From Chaetoderma sp. LZ-2023a (Eukaryota; Mollusca; Caudofoveata; Chaetodermatida; Chaetodermatidae), in assembly GCA_034401795.1 (NCBI GenBank), contig JAVVLW010002677.1, forward strand, positions 1 through 64,000: a stretch of 64,000 bases of DNA, written 5' to 3'. The number at the start of each line of letters is the position of its first letter. Positions within the stretch are counted from its first letter, which is position 1. The position numbers were made by a program, and so were the translations under genes. Below the pieces are notes generated by a model, which did no database searches, was not told the origin of the DNA, and saw nothing but the letters and a program-made list of their open reading frames with translations. Of this stretch, positions 26,346 to 38,945 are shown piece after piece.

Positions 26346-26769
26346 TCCGAGGATGTCGAGCACAGTTTCTTGTTAGAAGGTTAGACATAGTCAGAGTTGC
26401 CTCTGTATGCGGATGTCAGCCCGCAAACCTTGATGACTTAGTTTCCCAACAAAGTTTGTACTTACGGAGGAGACCGGCGTGGAGGTGTCATCGTTCTCTC
26501 TCTCCCCCCCCCCCCCTATCGAATAGGTTTCATGTAAAATGAGTATGTCTACATCTGTACACGCTATGCAAATACCTGCATTTGTGTACACATCACACGT
26601 TCAATGTAACTGTATAGATCTACATGTTGATTCCTCTTGACGGCTAATCGTCTTCCTCACCTGGCGGACATCATGTCATTTCGACCTTTGTGTTGTTGTC
26701 CAGGTATACTAAACATGCCGCTTGTAATAATGACGAGGTCTCTCTTTGTCTTAACACTCTTTTGTCAAC
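26346..26769. other. Intergenic, no gene seen
   Basis: It contains a C run at 26506-26516 and short open frames without recognisable content. Confidence 0.5.
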
Positions 26770-26966
26770 TTAATCCTTTAATGGTCAAGTTTGTAAAAGA
26801 CTACCTCTGCAGTGATCTTGAAAAATGTCCATTTGCAGGACAAGAGAAGAGCATTTTTAAAATTTTACCACTGGAATGACTAGCTCGGTAAAAATACTCT
26901 TCTTGGTCTGCAATTGGACACTGGCTAAGCAGAAATTTGAATTTTCTTGACCATTACACTTTTGAT
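26770..26966. mobile_element. Hairpin MITE family 1, copy D
   Basis: The left end TTAATCCTTTAATGGTCAAG and the right end CTTGACCATTACACTTTTGA are inverted. The core ACCACTGGAATGACTAGCTC matches copies A-C, but the other half of the inner hairpin is shortened. Confidence 0.8.
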
Positions 26967-26989
26967 GAATGTCCATTTGAAGGATAACA

Positions 26990-27177
26990 ATCATTTAATT
27001 GCCAATACTTTTCAAGGAAATTTTGATTTTCGCAGCCAAAAAGAGTATTTTTGTAAATTTATAACGAAAATTTATTTCTATATTATAAATAAATTGTCGT
27101 TATAAATTTACAAAAATACTCTTTTTGGGTGCAAAAATCAAGATTTCCTTGAAATGTATTGGCAATTAAATGATTAC
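26990..27177. mobile_element. Foldback element of 188 bp, nearly all arm
   Basis: The left arm starts AATCATTTAATTGCCAATAC and the right arm ends GTATTGGCAATTAAATGATT. Both carry AAAAAGAGTATTTTTGTAAA or its complement, and the loop is an AT-rich bit near 27075-27095. Arm similarity is high, suggesting a young copy. It lies directly after MITE copy D. Confidence 0.85.
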
Positions 27178-27324
27178 GGTAATTGAAATAAATAGTATTT
27201 TTAGCGCATTGAGGCGCTGTGGACACAAGAGGGCTGAAAGAGGAACGCCTATTTAACATTCACATGGCTTTAGTCGACCTTCGAGCAGAGCACGGAAGGT
27301 CTTGATGTGTTGATTTCATGTGTA

Positions 27325-30300
27325 GGCTACATTTGTTCCACTAATACCACTTGTTCTATCTCTGTGCACCATTCTCATGTCAATCATTGATAGATACAGC
27401 TTCACTAATACAATTTGTTCTATCCCTGTCCCTGTGCAGAATTCTCATGTCAATCATTGATTGATACAGCTTCACTAATACCATTTGTTCTATCCCTGTC
27501 TCTGTGCACCATTCTCATGTCAGTCATTGATGGACACAGATTCACGAATCCCACTTGTTCTGTGCCTGTGCACCATTCTCATGTCAGGCATTGATGGATA
27601 CAGCTTCACGAATACCACTTATTCTATCCCTGTCCCTGTACACAATTCTCATGTCAATCATGGATGGACACAGCGTCACTAATACCACTTGTTCTATCCC
27701 TGTGCACCATTCTCAGGTCAATCATTGATGAATACAGCTTCACTAATACCACTTGTTCTATCCCTGTGCACCATTCTCATGTCAATCATCGATGGATACG
27801 GCTTCACTAATACCATTTGTTGTATCCCTGTCCGTGTGCACCATTCTCATGTCAATTATTGATGGATACAGCTTCACTAATACCACTTGTTCTATCCCTG
27901 TCCCTGTGTACCATTCTCATGTCAATCACTGATGGATACAGCTTCACTAATACCACTTGTTCCATCCCTGTGTATCATTCTCAGGTCAATCATTGACGGA
28001 TACAGCTTCACTAATACCACTTATTCTATCCCTGTCTCTGTGCACCATTCTCATGTCAATCATAGATGGAGACAGCTGCACTAATACCACTTGTTCTATC
28101 CCTCCGTACCATTCTCATATCAATCATTGATGATCACAGCTTCACTAATACCACTTGTTCTGTCCCTGTGAACCATTCCCATGTCAATCAATGATGGATA
28201 CAGCTTCAGTAATACCACTTGTTCTAACCATGTCCCTGTGCACCATTCTCATGGCAATCACTGATGAATACAGCTTCCCTAATACCACTTGTTCTGTCCC
28301 TGCGCACCATTCTCAGGTCAGTCATTGAGGGACACAACTTCACTAATACCACTTGTTCTAACCATGTCACTGTGCACAGTCTCATGTCAGTCATTAATGG
28401 GAACAGCTTCACGAATACTAGTTGTTATATCCCTGTCCCTGTGCACCATTCTCATGTCAGGCATTGATGGGAACCGATTCACTGATACCATTTATTCTAT
28501 CCCTATCTCTGTGCACCATTCTCATGTCGGTCATCGATAGACACAGCTTCACTAATACCACTTGTTCTGTCCCTGTGCACCATTCTCATGTCAATCATTG
28601 AAAAATATACCTTTACTAATACCACTTGTTCTATCGCTGTGCACCATTCTCATGTCAGTCATTGATTGAAACAGCTTCACTAATACCACTTGTTCTGTCC
28701 CTGTGCACCATTCTCAGGTCAGTCATTGATTGAAACTGCTTCACTAATACCACTTGTTCTATCCCTGTGCACTATTCTCATGTCAGTCATTGATTGAAAC
28801 AGCTTCACTAATACCACTTGTTCTGTGCCTGTGCACCATTCTCATGTCAGTCATTGATTGAAACAGATTCACTAATACCACTTGTTCTATCCCTGTGCAC
28901 CAGTCTCATGTCAGTCATTGATTGAAACAGCTTCACTAATACCACTTGTTCTGTCCATGTGCACCATTCTCAGGTCAGTCATTGATTGAAATAGCTTCAC
29001 TAATACCACTTGTTCTGTGCCTGTGCACCATTCTCATGTCAGTCATTGATTGAAACATCTTCACTAATACCACTTGTTCTATCCCTGTGCACCAGTCTCA
29101 TGTCAGTCATTGATTGAAACAGCTTCACTAATACCACTTGTTCTGTCCATGTGCACCATTCTCAGGTCAGGCATTGATGGATACAGCTTCACTAATACCA
29201 TTTGTTCAATCCCAGTTCCTGTGCACCATTCTCGTGTCAGTCATTGCTGGACACAGATTCACTAATCCCACATGTTCTGTCCGTGTGCACCATTCTCAGG
29301 TCAGGCCTTGATGGATACCGCTTCACTAATACCACTTGTTCTATCCCTGTGCACCAGTCTCATGTCAGTCATTGATTGAAACAGCTTCACTAATACCACT
29401 TGTTCTGTCCATGTGCACCATTCTCAGGTCAGTCATTGATTGAAACAGCTTCACTAATACCACTTGTTCTATCCATGTGCACCATTCTCATGTCAATCAT
29501 TGATAGATACACCTTCACTAAAACCACTTGTTCTATCCCTGTGCACCATTCCCAGGTCAGGCATTGATGGATACAGCTTCACTACTACCATTTCTTCTAT
29601 CCCTGTCCCTGTGCACCATTCTCAGGTCAGGCCTTGATGGATACCGCTTCACTAATACCACTTGTTCTATCCCTGTGCACCAGTCTCATGTCAGTCATTG
29701 ATTGAAACAGCTTCACTAATACCACTTGTTCTGTCCATGTGCACCATTCTCAGGTCAGTCATTGATTGAAACAGCTTCACTAATACCACTTGTTCTATCC
29801 ATGTGCACCATTCTCATGTCAATCATTGATAGATACACCTTCACTAAAACCACTTGTTCTATCCCTGTGCACCATTCTCAGGTCAGGCATTGATGGATAC
29901 AGCTTCACTACTACCATTTCTTCTATCCCTGTCCCTGTGCACCATTCTCATGTCAGTCATTGATGGACACAGATTCACTAATCCCACTTGTTCTGTCCCT
30001 GGGCACCATTCTCAGGTCAAGCATTGATGGAAACAGCTTCACTAATACCACTTGTTTTATTCCTGTCCTTGTGCACAATTCTCATGTCAATCATTGATGG
30101 ATACAGCTGCACTAATACCATTTATTCTATCCCTGTCCCTGTGCACCATTCTCATGTCATTCATTTATGGGCACAGATTCACTAATCCCACTTGTTCTGT
30201 CCCTGTGCACCATTCTCAGGTCAGTCATTAATGGACACAGCTTCACTAATACCACTTGTTCTAACCATGTCCCTGTGCACCATTCTCATGTCAGTCATTG

Positions 30301-33300
30301 ATGGACACAGATTCACTAATCCCAATTGTTCTGTCCCTGGGCACCATTCTCAGGCCATGCATTGATGGATACAGCTTCACTAATACCACTTGTTTTACAC
30401 CTGTCCCTGTGCACAATTCTCATGTCAATCATTGATGGATACAGCTTCACTAATACCATTTATTCTATCTCTGTCCCTATGCACCATTCTCATGTCAGCC
30501 ATTGATGGACACAGATTCACTAATCCCACTTGTTCTGTCCCTGTGCACCATTCTCATGTCAGTCATTGATGGACACAGATTCACTAATACCACTTGTTGT
30601 ATTCCTGTGCACCATTCGCAGGTCAGGAATTGATGGACACAGCTTCACTAAAACCACTTGTTTTATCCATGTGCACCATTCTCATGTCAATCATTGATGA
30701 ATACACCTTCACTAATACCACTTGTTCTATCCCGGTGCACCATTCTCAGGGCAGGCATTGATGGGCAGCTTCATTAATACGACTTGTTCTATCGCTGTGC
30801 ACAATTCTCATGTCAATCATCGATGGATACGGCTTCACTAATACCATTTGTTCCATCCCCGTCCCTGTGCACCATTCTCATGTCAATCATTGATGGATAC
30901 AGCTTCACTAATACCAATTGTTCTATCCCTGTCTCTATGCACCATTCTCATGTCAATCATAGATGGACACAGCTGCACTAATACCACTTGTTCTATCCCT
31001 GTCCTTGTGCACCATTCTCATGTCAATCATTGATGGATACAGCTTCACTAATACCACTTGTTCTATCCCTGTGCACCATTCTCATGTCAATCATTGATGG
31101 ATACATCTTCACTAATACGACTTGTTCTATCCCCATCTCTGATACCATTCTCATGTCAGTCGTTTTGGGGACACAGTTTCAGTAATATCACTTGTTCTTT
31201 CCCGGTGCATCATTCTCATGTCAGTCATTGATGGATACAGCTTCACTAATACCACTTGTTCTATCCCCATCTCTGAGACCATTATCATGTCAGTCATTGA
31301 TGGACACAGCTTCACTATTACAACTTTTTCTATCCCTGTCCCTGTGTACCATTTTCATGTCAATCATTGATAGATACAGCTTCACCAGTACCACTTGTTC
31401 TATCCCTGTGCACCATTTTCATGCCTATCATTGATGGACACGGCTTCACTAATTCCACTTCTTCTATCCCTGTGCACCATTCTCATGTCAATCATTGATT
31501 GATACAGCTTCACTAATACCACTTGTTCTATCCCTGTCCCTGTGCACCATTCTCATGTCAGTCATTGATGGACACAGATTCACTAATCCCACTTGTTCTG
31601 TCCCTGTGCACCATTCTCAGGTCAAGCATTGATGGATACAGCTTCACTAATACCACTTGTTTTATCCCTGTCCCTGTGCACAATTCTCATGTCAATCATT
31701 GCTGGATACAGCTGCACTAATACCATTTATTCTATCCCTGTCCCTGTGCACCATTCTCATGTCAGCCATTGATGGACACAGATTCACTAATCCCACTTGT
31801 TCTGTCCTTGTGCACCATTCTCCTGTCAGTCATTGATGGCACAGATTCACTAATCCCACTTGTTCTATCCCTGTGCACCATTCTCAGGTCAGTCATTGAT
31901 GGGCACAGATTCACTAATCCCACTTGTTCTATCCATGTGCACCATTCTCATGTCAATCATTGATAGATACACCTTCACTAAAACCACTTGTTCTATCCCT
32001 GTGCACCATTCTCAGGTCAGGCATTGATGGATACAGCTTCACTACTACCATTTCTTCTATCCCTGTCCCTGTGCACCATTCTCATGTCAGTCATTGATGG
32101 ACACAGATTCACTAATCCCACTTGTTCTGTCCCTGGGCACCATTCTCAGGTCAAGCATTGATGGAAACAGCTTCACTAATACCACTTGTTTTATTCCTGT
32201 CCTTGTGCACAATTCTCATGTCAATCATTGATGGATACAGCTGCACTAATACCATTTATTCTATCCCTGTCCCTGTGCACCATTCTCATGTCATTCATTT
32301 ATGGGCACAGATTCACTAATCCCACTTGTTCTGTCCCTGTGCACCATTCTCAGGTCAGTCATTAATGGACACAGCTTCACTAATACCACTTGTTCTAACC
32401 ATGTCCCTGTGCACCATTCTCATGTCAGTCATTGATGGACACAGATTCACTAATCCCAATTGTTCTGTCCCTGGGCACCATTCTCAGGCCATGCATTGAT
32501 GGATACAGCTTCACTAATACCACTTGTTTTACACCTGTCCCTGTGCACAATTCTCATGTCAATCATTGATGGATACAGCTTCACTAATACCATTTATTCT
32601 ATCTCTGTCCCTATGCACCATTCTCATGTCAGCCATTGATGGACACAGATTCACTAATCCCACTTGTTCTGTCCCTGTGCACCATTCTCATGTCAGTCAT
32701 TGATGGACACAGATTCACTAATACCACTTGTTGTATTCCTGTGCACCATTCGCAGGTCAGGAATTGATGGACACAGCTTCACTAAAACCACTTGTTTTAT
32801 CCATGTGCACCATTCTCATGTCAATCATTGATGAATACACCTTCACTAATACCACTTGTTCTATCCCGGTGCACCATTCTCAGGGCAGGCATTGATGGGC
32901 AGCTTCATTAATACGACTTGTTCTATCGCTGTGCACAATTATCATGTCAATCATCGATGGATACGGCTTCACTAATACCATTTGTTCCATCCCCGTCCCT
33001 GTGCACCATTCTCATGTCAATCATTGATGGATACAGCTGCACTAATACCACTTGTTCTATCCCTGTCCTTGTGCACCATTCTCATGTCAATCATTGATGG
33101 ATACAGCTTCACTAATACCACTTGTTCTATCCCTGTGCACCATTCTCATGTCAATCATTGATGGATACAGCTTCACTAATACGACTTGTTCTATCCCCAT
33201 CTCTGATACCATTCTCATGTCAGTCGTTTTGGGGACACAGTTTCAGTAATATCACTTGTTCTTTCCCGGTGCATCATTCTCATGTCAGTCATTGATGGAT

Positions 33301-36300
33301 ACAGCTTCACTAATACCACTTGTTCTATCCCCATCTCTGAGACCATTATCATGTCAGTCATTGATGGACACAGCTTCACTATTACAACTTTTTCTATCCC
33401 TGTCCCTGTGTACCATTTTCATGTCAATCATTGATAGATACAGCTTCACCAGTACCACTTGTTCTATCCCTGTGCACCATTTTCATGCCTATCATTGATG
33501 GACACGGCTTCACTAATTCCACTTCTTCTATCCCTGTGCACCATTCTCATGTCAATCATTGATTGATACAGCTTCACTAATACCACTTGTTCTATCCCTG
33601 TCCCTGTGCACCATTCTCATGTCAGTCATTGATGGACACAGATTCACTAATCCCACTTGTTCTGTCCCTGTGCACCATTCTCAGGTCAAGCATTGATGGA
33701 TACAGCTTCACTAATACCACTTGTTTTATCCCTGTCCCTGTGCACAATTCTCATGTCAATCATTGCTGGATACAGCTGCACTAATACCATTTATTCTATC
33801 CCTGTCCCTGTGCACCATTCTCATGTCAGCCATTGATGGAGACAGATTCACTAATCCCACTTGTTCTGTCCTTGTGCACCATTCTCCTGTCAGTCATTGA
33901 TGGCACAGATTCACTAATCCCACTTGTTCTATCCCTGTGCACCATTCTCAGGTCAGTCATTGATGGGCACAGATTCACTAATCCCACTTGTTCTGTCCCT
34001 GTGCACCATTCCCAGGCCATGCATTGATGGATACCGCTTCACTAATACCACTTGTTTTACCCCTGTCCCTGTGCACAATTCTCATGTCAATCATTGATGG
34101 ATACAGCTTCACTAATACCATTTATTCTATCCCTGTCCCTATGCACCATTCTCATGTCAGCCATTGATGGACACAGATTCACTAATCCCACTTGTTCTGT
34201 CCCTGTGCACCATTCTCCTGTCAGTCATTGATGGCACAGATTCACTAATCCCACTTGTTTTGTCCCTGTGCACCATTCTCATGTCAATCATTGATGAATA
34301 CAGCTTCACTAATACCACTTGTTGTATCCCTGTGCACCATTCGCAGGTCAGGAATTGATCGACACAGCTTCACTAAAACCACTTGTTCTATCCATGTGCA
34401 CCATTCTCATGTCAATTATTGATGAATACAGCTTCACTAATACCCCTTGTTCTATCCTGGTGCACCATTCTCAGGTCAGGCATTGATGGGCAGCTTCATT
34501 AATACGACTTGTTCTATCGCTGTGCACAATTCTCATGTCAATCATTGATGGATACAGCTTCACTAATACCACTTGTTCTATCCCTGTCTCTGTGCACCAT
34601 TCTCATGTCAATCATAGATGGACACAGCTGCACTAATACCACTTGTTCTATCCCTGTCCTTGTGCACCATCCTCATGTCAATCATTGATGGATACAGCTT
34701 CACTAATACGACTTGTTCTATCCCCATCTCTGCTACCATTCTCATGTCAGTCGTTTGGGGGACACAATTTCACTAATATCACTTGTTCTTTCCCGGTGCA
34801 TCATTCTCATGTCAGTCATTGATGGATACAGCTTCACTAATACCACTTGTTCTCTCCCCATCTCTGAGACCTTTATCATGTCAGTCATTGATGGACACGG
34901 CTTCACTAATACAACTTTTTCTATCCCTGTCCCTGTGTACCATTTTCATGTCAATCATTGATAGATACAGCTTCACCAATACCACTTGTTGTATCCCTGT
35001 GCACCATTTTCATGCCTATCATTGATTGACACGGCTTCACTAATTCTACTTCTTCTATCCCTGTGCACCATTCTCATGTCAATCATTGATTGATACAGCT
35101 TCACTAATACCACTTGTTCTATCTCTGTCCCTGTGCACCATTCTCATGTCAACCATTGATGGCTAAAACTTCACTAATACGACTTGTTCTATCCCTGTCC
35201 CTGTGCGCAATTCTCATGTCAGTCATTGATGGACAGCTTCACCAATTCCGCTTCTTCTATCCCTGTCCCTGTGCATAATTCTCATGTCAATCATTGATGG
35301 ACACAGCTGCACTAATACCACTTGTTCTATCCCTGTCCTTGTGCACCATTCTCATGTCAATCATTGATGGATACAGCTTCACTAATACCACTTGTTCCAT
35401 CCCTGTGCACCATTGTCATGTCAATCATTGATGGATACAGCTTCACTAATACGACTTGTTCTATCCCCATCTCTGCTACCATTCTCATGTCAGTCGTTTG
35501 GGGGACACAGTTTCACTAATATCACGTGTTCTTTCCCGGTGCATCATTCTCATGTCAGTCATTGATGGATACAGCTTCATTAATACCACTTGTTCTATCC
35601 CCATCTCTGAGACCATTATCATGTCAGTCATTGATGGACACAGCTTCACTAATACAACTTTTTCTATCCCTGTCCCTGTGTACCATTTTTTATGTCAATC
35701 ATTGATAGATACAGCTTCACCAATACCACTTGTTCTATCCCTGTGCACCATTTTCATGCCTATCATTGATGGACACGGCTTCACTAATTCCACTTCTTCT
35801 ATCCCTGTGCACCATTCTCATGTCAATCATTGATTGATACAGCTTCACTAATACCACTTGTTCTATCTCTGTCCCTGTGCCCCATTCTCATGTCAATCAT
35901 TGATGGCTAAAACTTCACTAATACGACTTGTTCTATCCCTGTCCCTGTGCGCAATTCTCATGTCAGTCATTGATGGACAGCTTCACCAATTCCGCTTCTT
36001 CTATCCCTGTTCCTGTGCACAATTCTCATGTCAATCATTGATGGACACAGCTTCACTAATACCACTTCTTCAATCCCTGCCCCTGTGCACCATTCTCATG
36101 TCATTCATTGATGGATACAGCTTCACTAATACCACTTGTTCTATCCACGTGTACCATTCTCATGTCAGACATTGATGGATACAGCTTCATTATTACAACT
36201 TGTTCTATCCATGTGCACCATTTTAGGTCAGGCATTGATGGATACAGCTTCAATAACACCACTTGTTCTATCCCTGCCCCTGTGTACCATTCTCATGTCA

Positions 36301-37935
36301 ATCATTGATGGATACAGCTTCACTACTACCACTTGTTCTATCCCAGTGCACCATTCTCATGTCAATCATTGATTGACACAGCTTCACTAATACCACTTGT
36401 TCTATCCCTGTCCCTGTGTACCATTCTCATGTCAGTCATTGATGGATACAGCTTCACTAATACGACTTGTTCTATCCCTGTCCCTGTGCGCAATTCTCAT
36501 GTCAGTCATTGATGGACAGCTTCACCAATTCCGCTTCTTCTATCCCTGTTCCTGTGCACAATTCTCATGTCAATCATTGATGGACACAGCTTCACTAATA
36601 CCACTTCTTCAATCCCTGCCCCTGTGCACCATTCTCATGTCATTCATTGATGGATACAGCTTCACTAATACCACTTGTTCTATCCACGTGTACCATTCTC
36701 ATGTCAGACATTGATGGATACAGCTTCATTATTACAACTTGTTCTATCCATGTGCACCATTTTAGGTCAGGCATTGATGGATACAGCTTCAATAACACCA
36801 CTTGTTCTATCCCTGCCCCTGTGTACCATTCTCATGTCAATCATTGATGGATACAGCTTCACTACTACCACTTGTTCTATCCCAGTGCACCATTCTCATG
36901 TCAATCATTGATTGACACAGCTTCACTAATACCACTTGTTCTATCCCTGTCCCTGTGTACCATTCTCATGTCAGTCATTGATGGATACAGCTTCACTAAT
37001 ACGACTTGTTCTATCCCCATCTCTGATACCATTCTTATGTCAGTCGTTTGAGGGGCACAGTTTCACTAATACCACGTGTTCTTTCCCGGTGCACCATTCT
37101 CATGTCAATCATAGATGGATACAGCTTCACTAATACCACTTGTTCTATCCCCATCTCTGATACCATTCTTATGTCAGTCATTGGGGGACACAGTTTCACT
37201 AATACCACTTGTTCTTTCCCGGTGCACCATTCTCATGTCAGTCATTGATGGACACAGCTTCACCAATACCACTTGTTCTATCCCTATCCTTGTGCACCAT
37301 TCTAACGTCAATCATTGATGGACACAGCTTCACTAATACCACTTGTTCTATCCCTGTGCACCATTCTCATGTCTATCATTGATGGATACAGCTTGACTAA
37401 TACCACTTGTTCTATCCGTGTCCCTGTGTACCATTCTCATGTCAATCATTGATGGACACAGCTTCACTAATTCCACTTCTTCTATCCCTGTGCACAATTC
37501 TCATGTCAATCGTTGATTGATACAGCTTCACTAATACCACTTGTTCTATCCCTGTGCACCATTCTCATGTCAATCATTGATGGATACACCCTCACTGATT
37601 CCACTTCTTTTATCCCTGTCCCTGTGCACAATTCTCATGTCAGGCCTTGATGGATACAGCTTCACTAATACGACTTGTTCTATCCCTGTCCCTGTGTACC
37701 ATTCTCATGTCAGTCATTGATAGACACAGCTTCACTAATTCCACTTCTTCTATCCCTGCCGCTGTGCACAATTCTCATGTAAATCATTTATGGACACGCA
37801 GCTTCACTTATACCACTTGTTCTACCCATGTGCACCATTCTCATGCCAATCATTGATGGATACAACTTCACTAATACCACTTGTTCTATCCCCGTGTACC
37901 ATTCTCATGTCAGACATTGATGGAAACAGCGCATT
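27325..37935. repeat. Satellite array, 64/70-bp unit, about 10.6 kb, about 155-160 units
   Basis: The unit runs GTGCACCATTCTCATGTCAA, TCATTGATGGATACAGCTTC, ACTAATACCACTTGTTCTAT, CCCT (64 bp), with an optional extra GTCCCT that makes 70 bp. Variants include GTCAGTCATTGATTGAAAC and a CCCCATCTCTGATACC form. Higher-order copies are clear: about 0.33 kb steps (29460 and 29791; 33833 and 34164), a block of about 2.1 kb at 29.8-31.9 kb repeated at 31.9-34.0 kb almost unchanged, and a 539-bp step (35858 and 36397). The array is stop-poor in several frames; the many 60-140 codon frames are artefacts. No gene lies within it. Confidence 0.97.
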
Positions 37936-37999
37936 ATTCCATGATTGACAGATCAATTCATTGACTGGACAGAAACTATTGGCGTTGTAAGTGTACTTA

Positions 38000-38320
38000 T
38001 CCCTGGTCAGCTTGGGCAGAACGCTTAACTCCAGTCACCCTTGGTACAGCACTTAACTTGTAGTCACATTGGATACGCCACTTTACCCTAGTCACACTCA
38101 GTAGTCCACTTAACCCAAGTCACTCTGGGTACGCCATTTAATTAGCACAAGACCATCTTGGGTAGATCGCATATGCCCTGTCATCCTTTATTAAGAATAC
38201 CTAACCTGGGTCAAGCTGATCAGTACGCCATCGATCGCATCTACACTGGGTAGAACATGCGACACCATTTACCCTGGGTAGACTAGTTAATCATTGTCAC
38301 CCCGGGTACAACTTCTTCAC
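38000..38320. repeat. Degenerate ~36-bp tandem repeat
   Basis: The phrases GGGTACGCCA, CACTTAACCC and TAGTCAC recur seven or eight times, as in TTGGTACAGCACTTAAC, TGGATACGCCACTTTACCC and CTGGGTACGCCATTTAA. It begins directly after the satellite. Confidence 0.75.
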
Positions 38321-38509
38321 CATTGCATGGAACATTTATCAGCGATCACATTGCGGTCTTTGGATATTTCTTGCATTGAACTCAATTTTTATCACACATT
38401 TTCATCCTGAAAGGGAGATTTTTGTAGAATAAATGCCACTCACTATTCAACACAAGTATACATCGGCACCATCACCGGCGCGTGCATTGCGTTGTTTGCG
38501 TAGATGCCC

Positions 38510-38510
<1 letters not shown>

Positions 38511-38564
<54 letters not shown>

Positions 38565-38575
38565 TGTGTGCGTTT
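38511..38575. repeat. (GCGT)n microsatellite
   Basis: A GTGC/GCGT run with flanking degenerate GTGTGC bits to about 38650. It makes stop-free frames on both strands that are not genes. Confidence 0.95.
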
Positions 38576-38889
38576 GTACGTAAACATTGGCGTGCATTTG
38601 TGCGTTCGTTCGTTCATGCGTATGTTTGTGGAAGTGTGCGTTTGTGCTTGTCCGTGCACACGTGCTTTTATGTGCTATTGTATTTGTTCTGTAGCTTGCG
38701 GGGGTATGCGCTGGTCCAATTGGCTGCTCCGCTCCATTGCACCGCATGTACAGGATACACGGCAGGGCTGGCTAGCTGCGGTTCTCGGGGTTATGGATCC
38801 CATTTCGCAACTCTCCGAAAGGTACAAAGACCGACTTCTAGAGCCGGTGGAACGATAACGTTCCAGTGTGGCCATGCGACAATTGCTGC

Positions 38890-38928
38890 CAAGATTGAAC
38901 CTCACCGAGACGGTGAGGTTCAATCTTG
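38890..38928. other. Perfect 18-bp hairpin with 3-base loop
   Basis: CAAGATTGAACCTCACCG, the loop AGA, then the exact complement CGGTGAGGTTCAATCTTG. It is followed within ten bases by an A run (38936-38945). This is the only perfect stem of this length I saw outside clear elements. A terminator, RNA hairpin or recent inverted duplication are all possible. Confidence 0.7.
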
Positions 38929-38945
38929 TGGTTTGAAAAAAAAAA

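Noticed and set aside
27485-37856. Dozens of 60-140 codon frames with MFYPCPCAPF-type words
   Set aside because: All lie in the 64/70-bp satellite and change frame from unit to unit.
27325-37935. CRISPR array
   Set aside because: Units are contiguous without unique spacers, the genome is eukaryotic and no cas genes are present.
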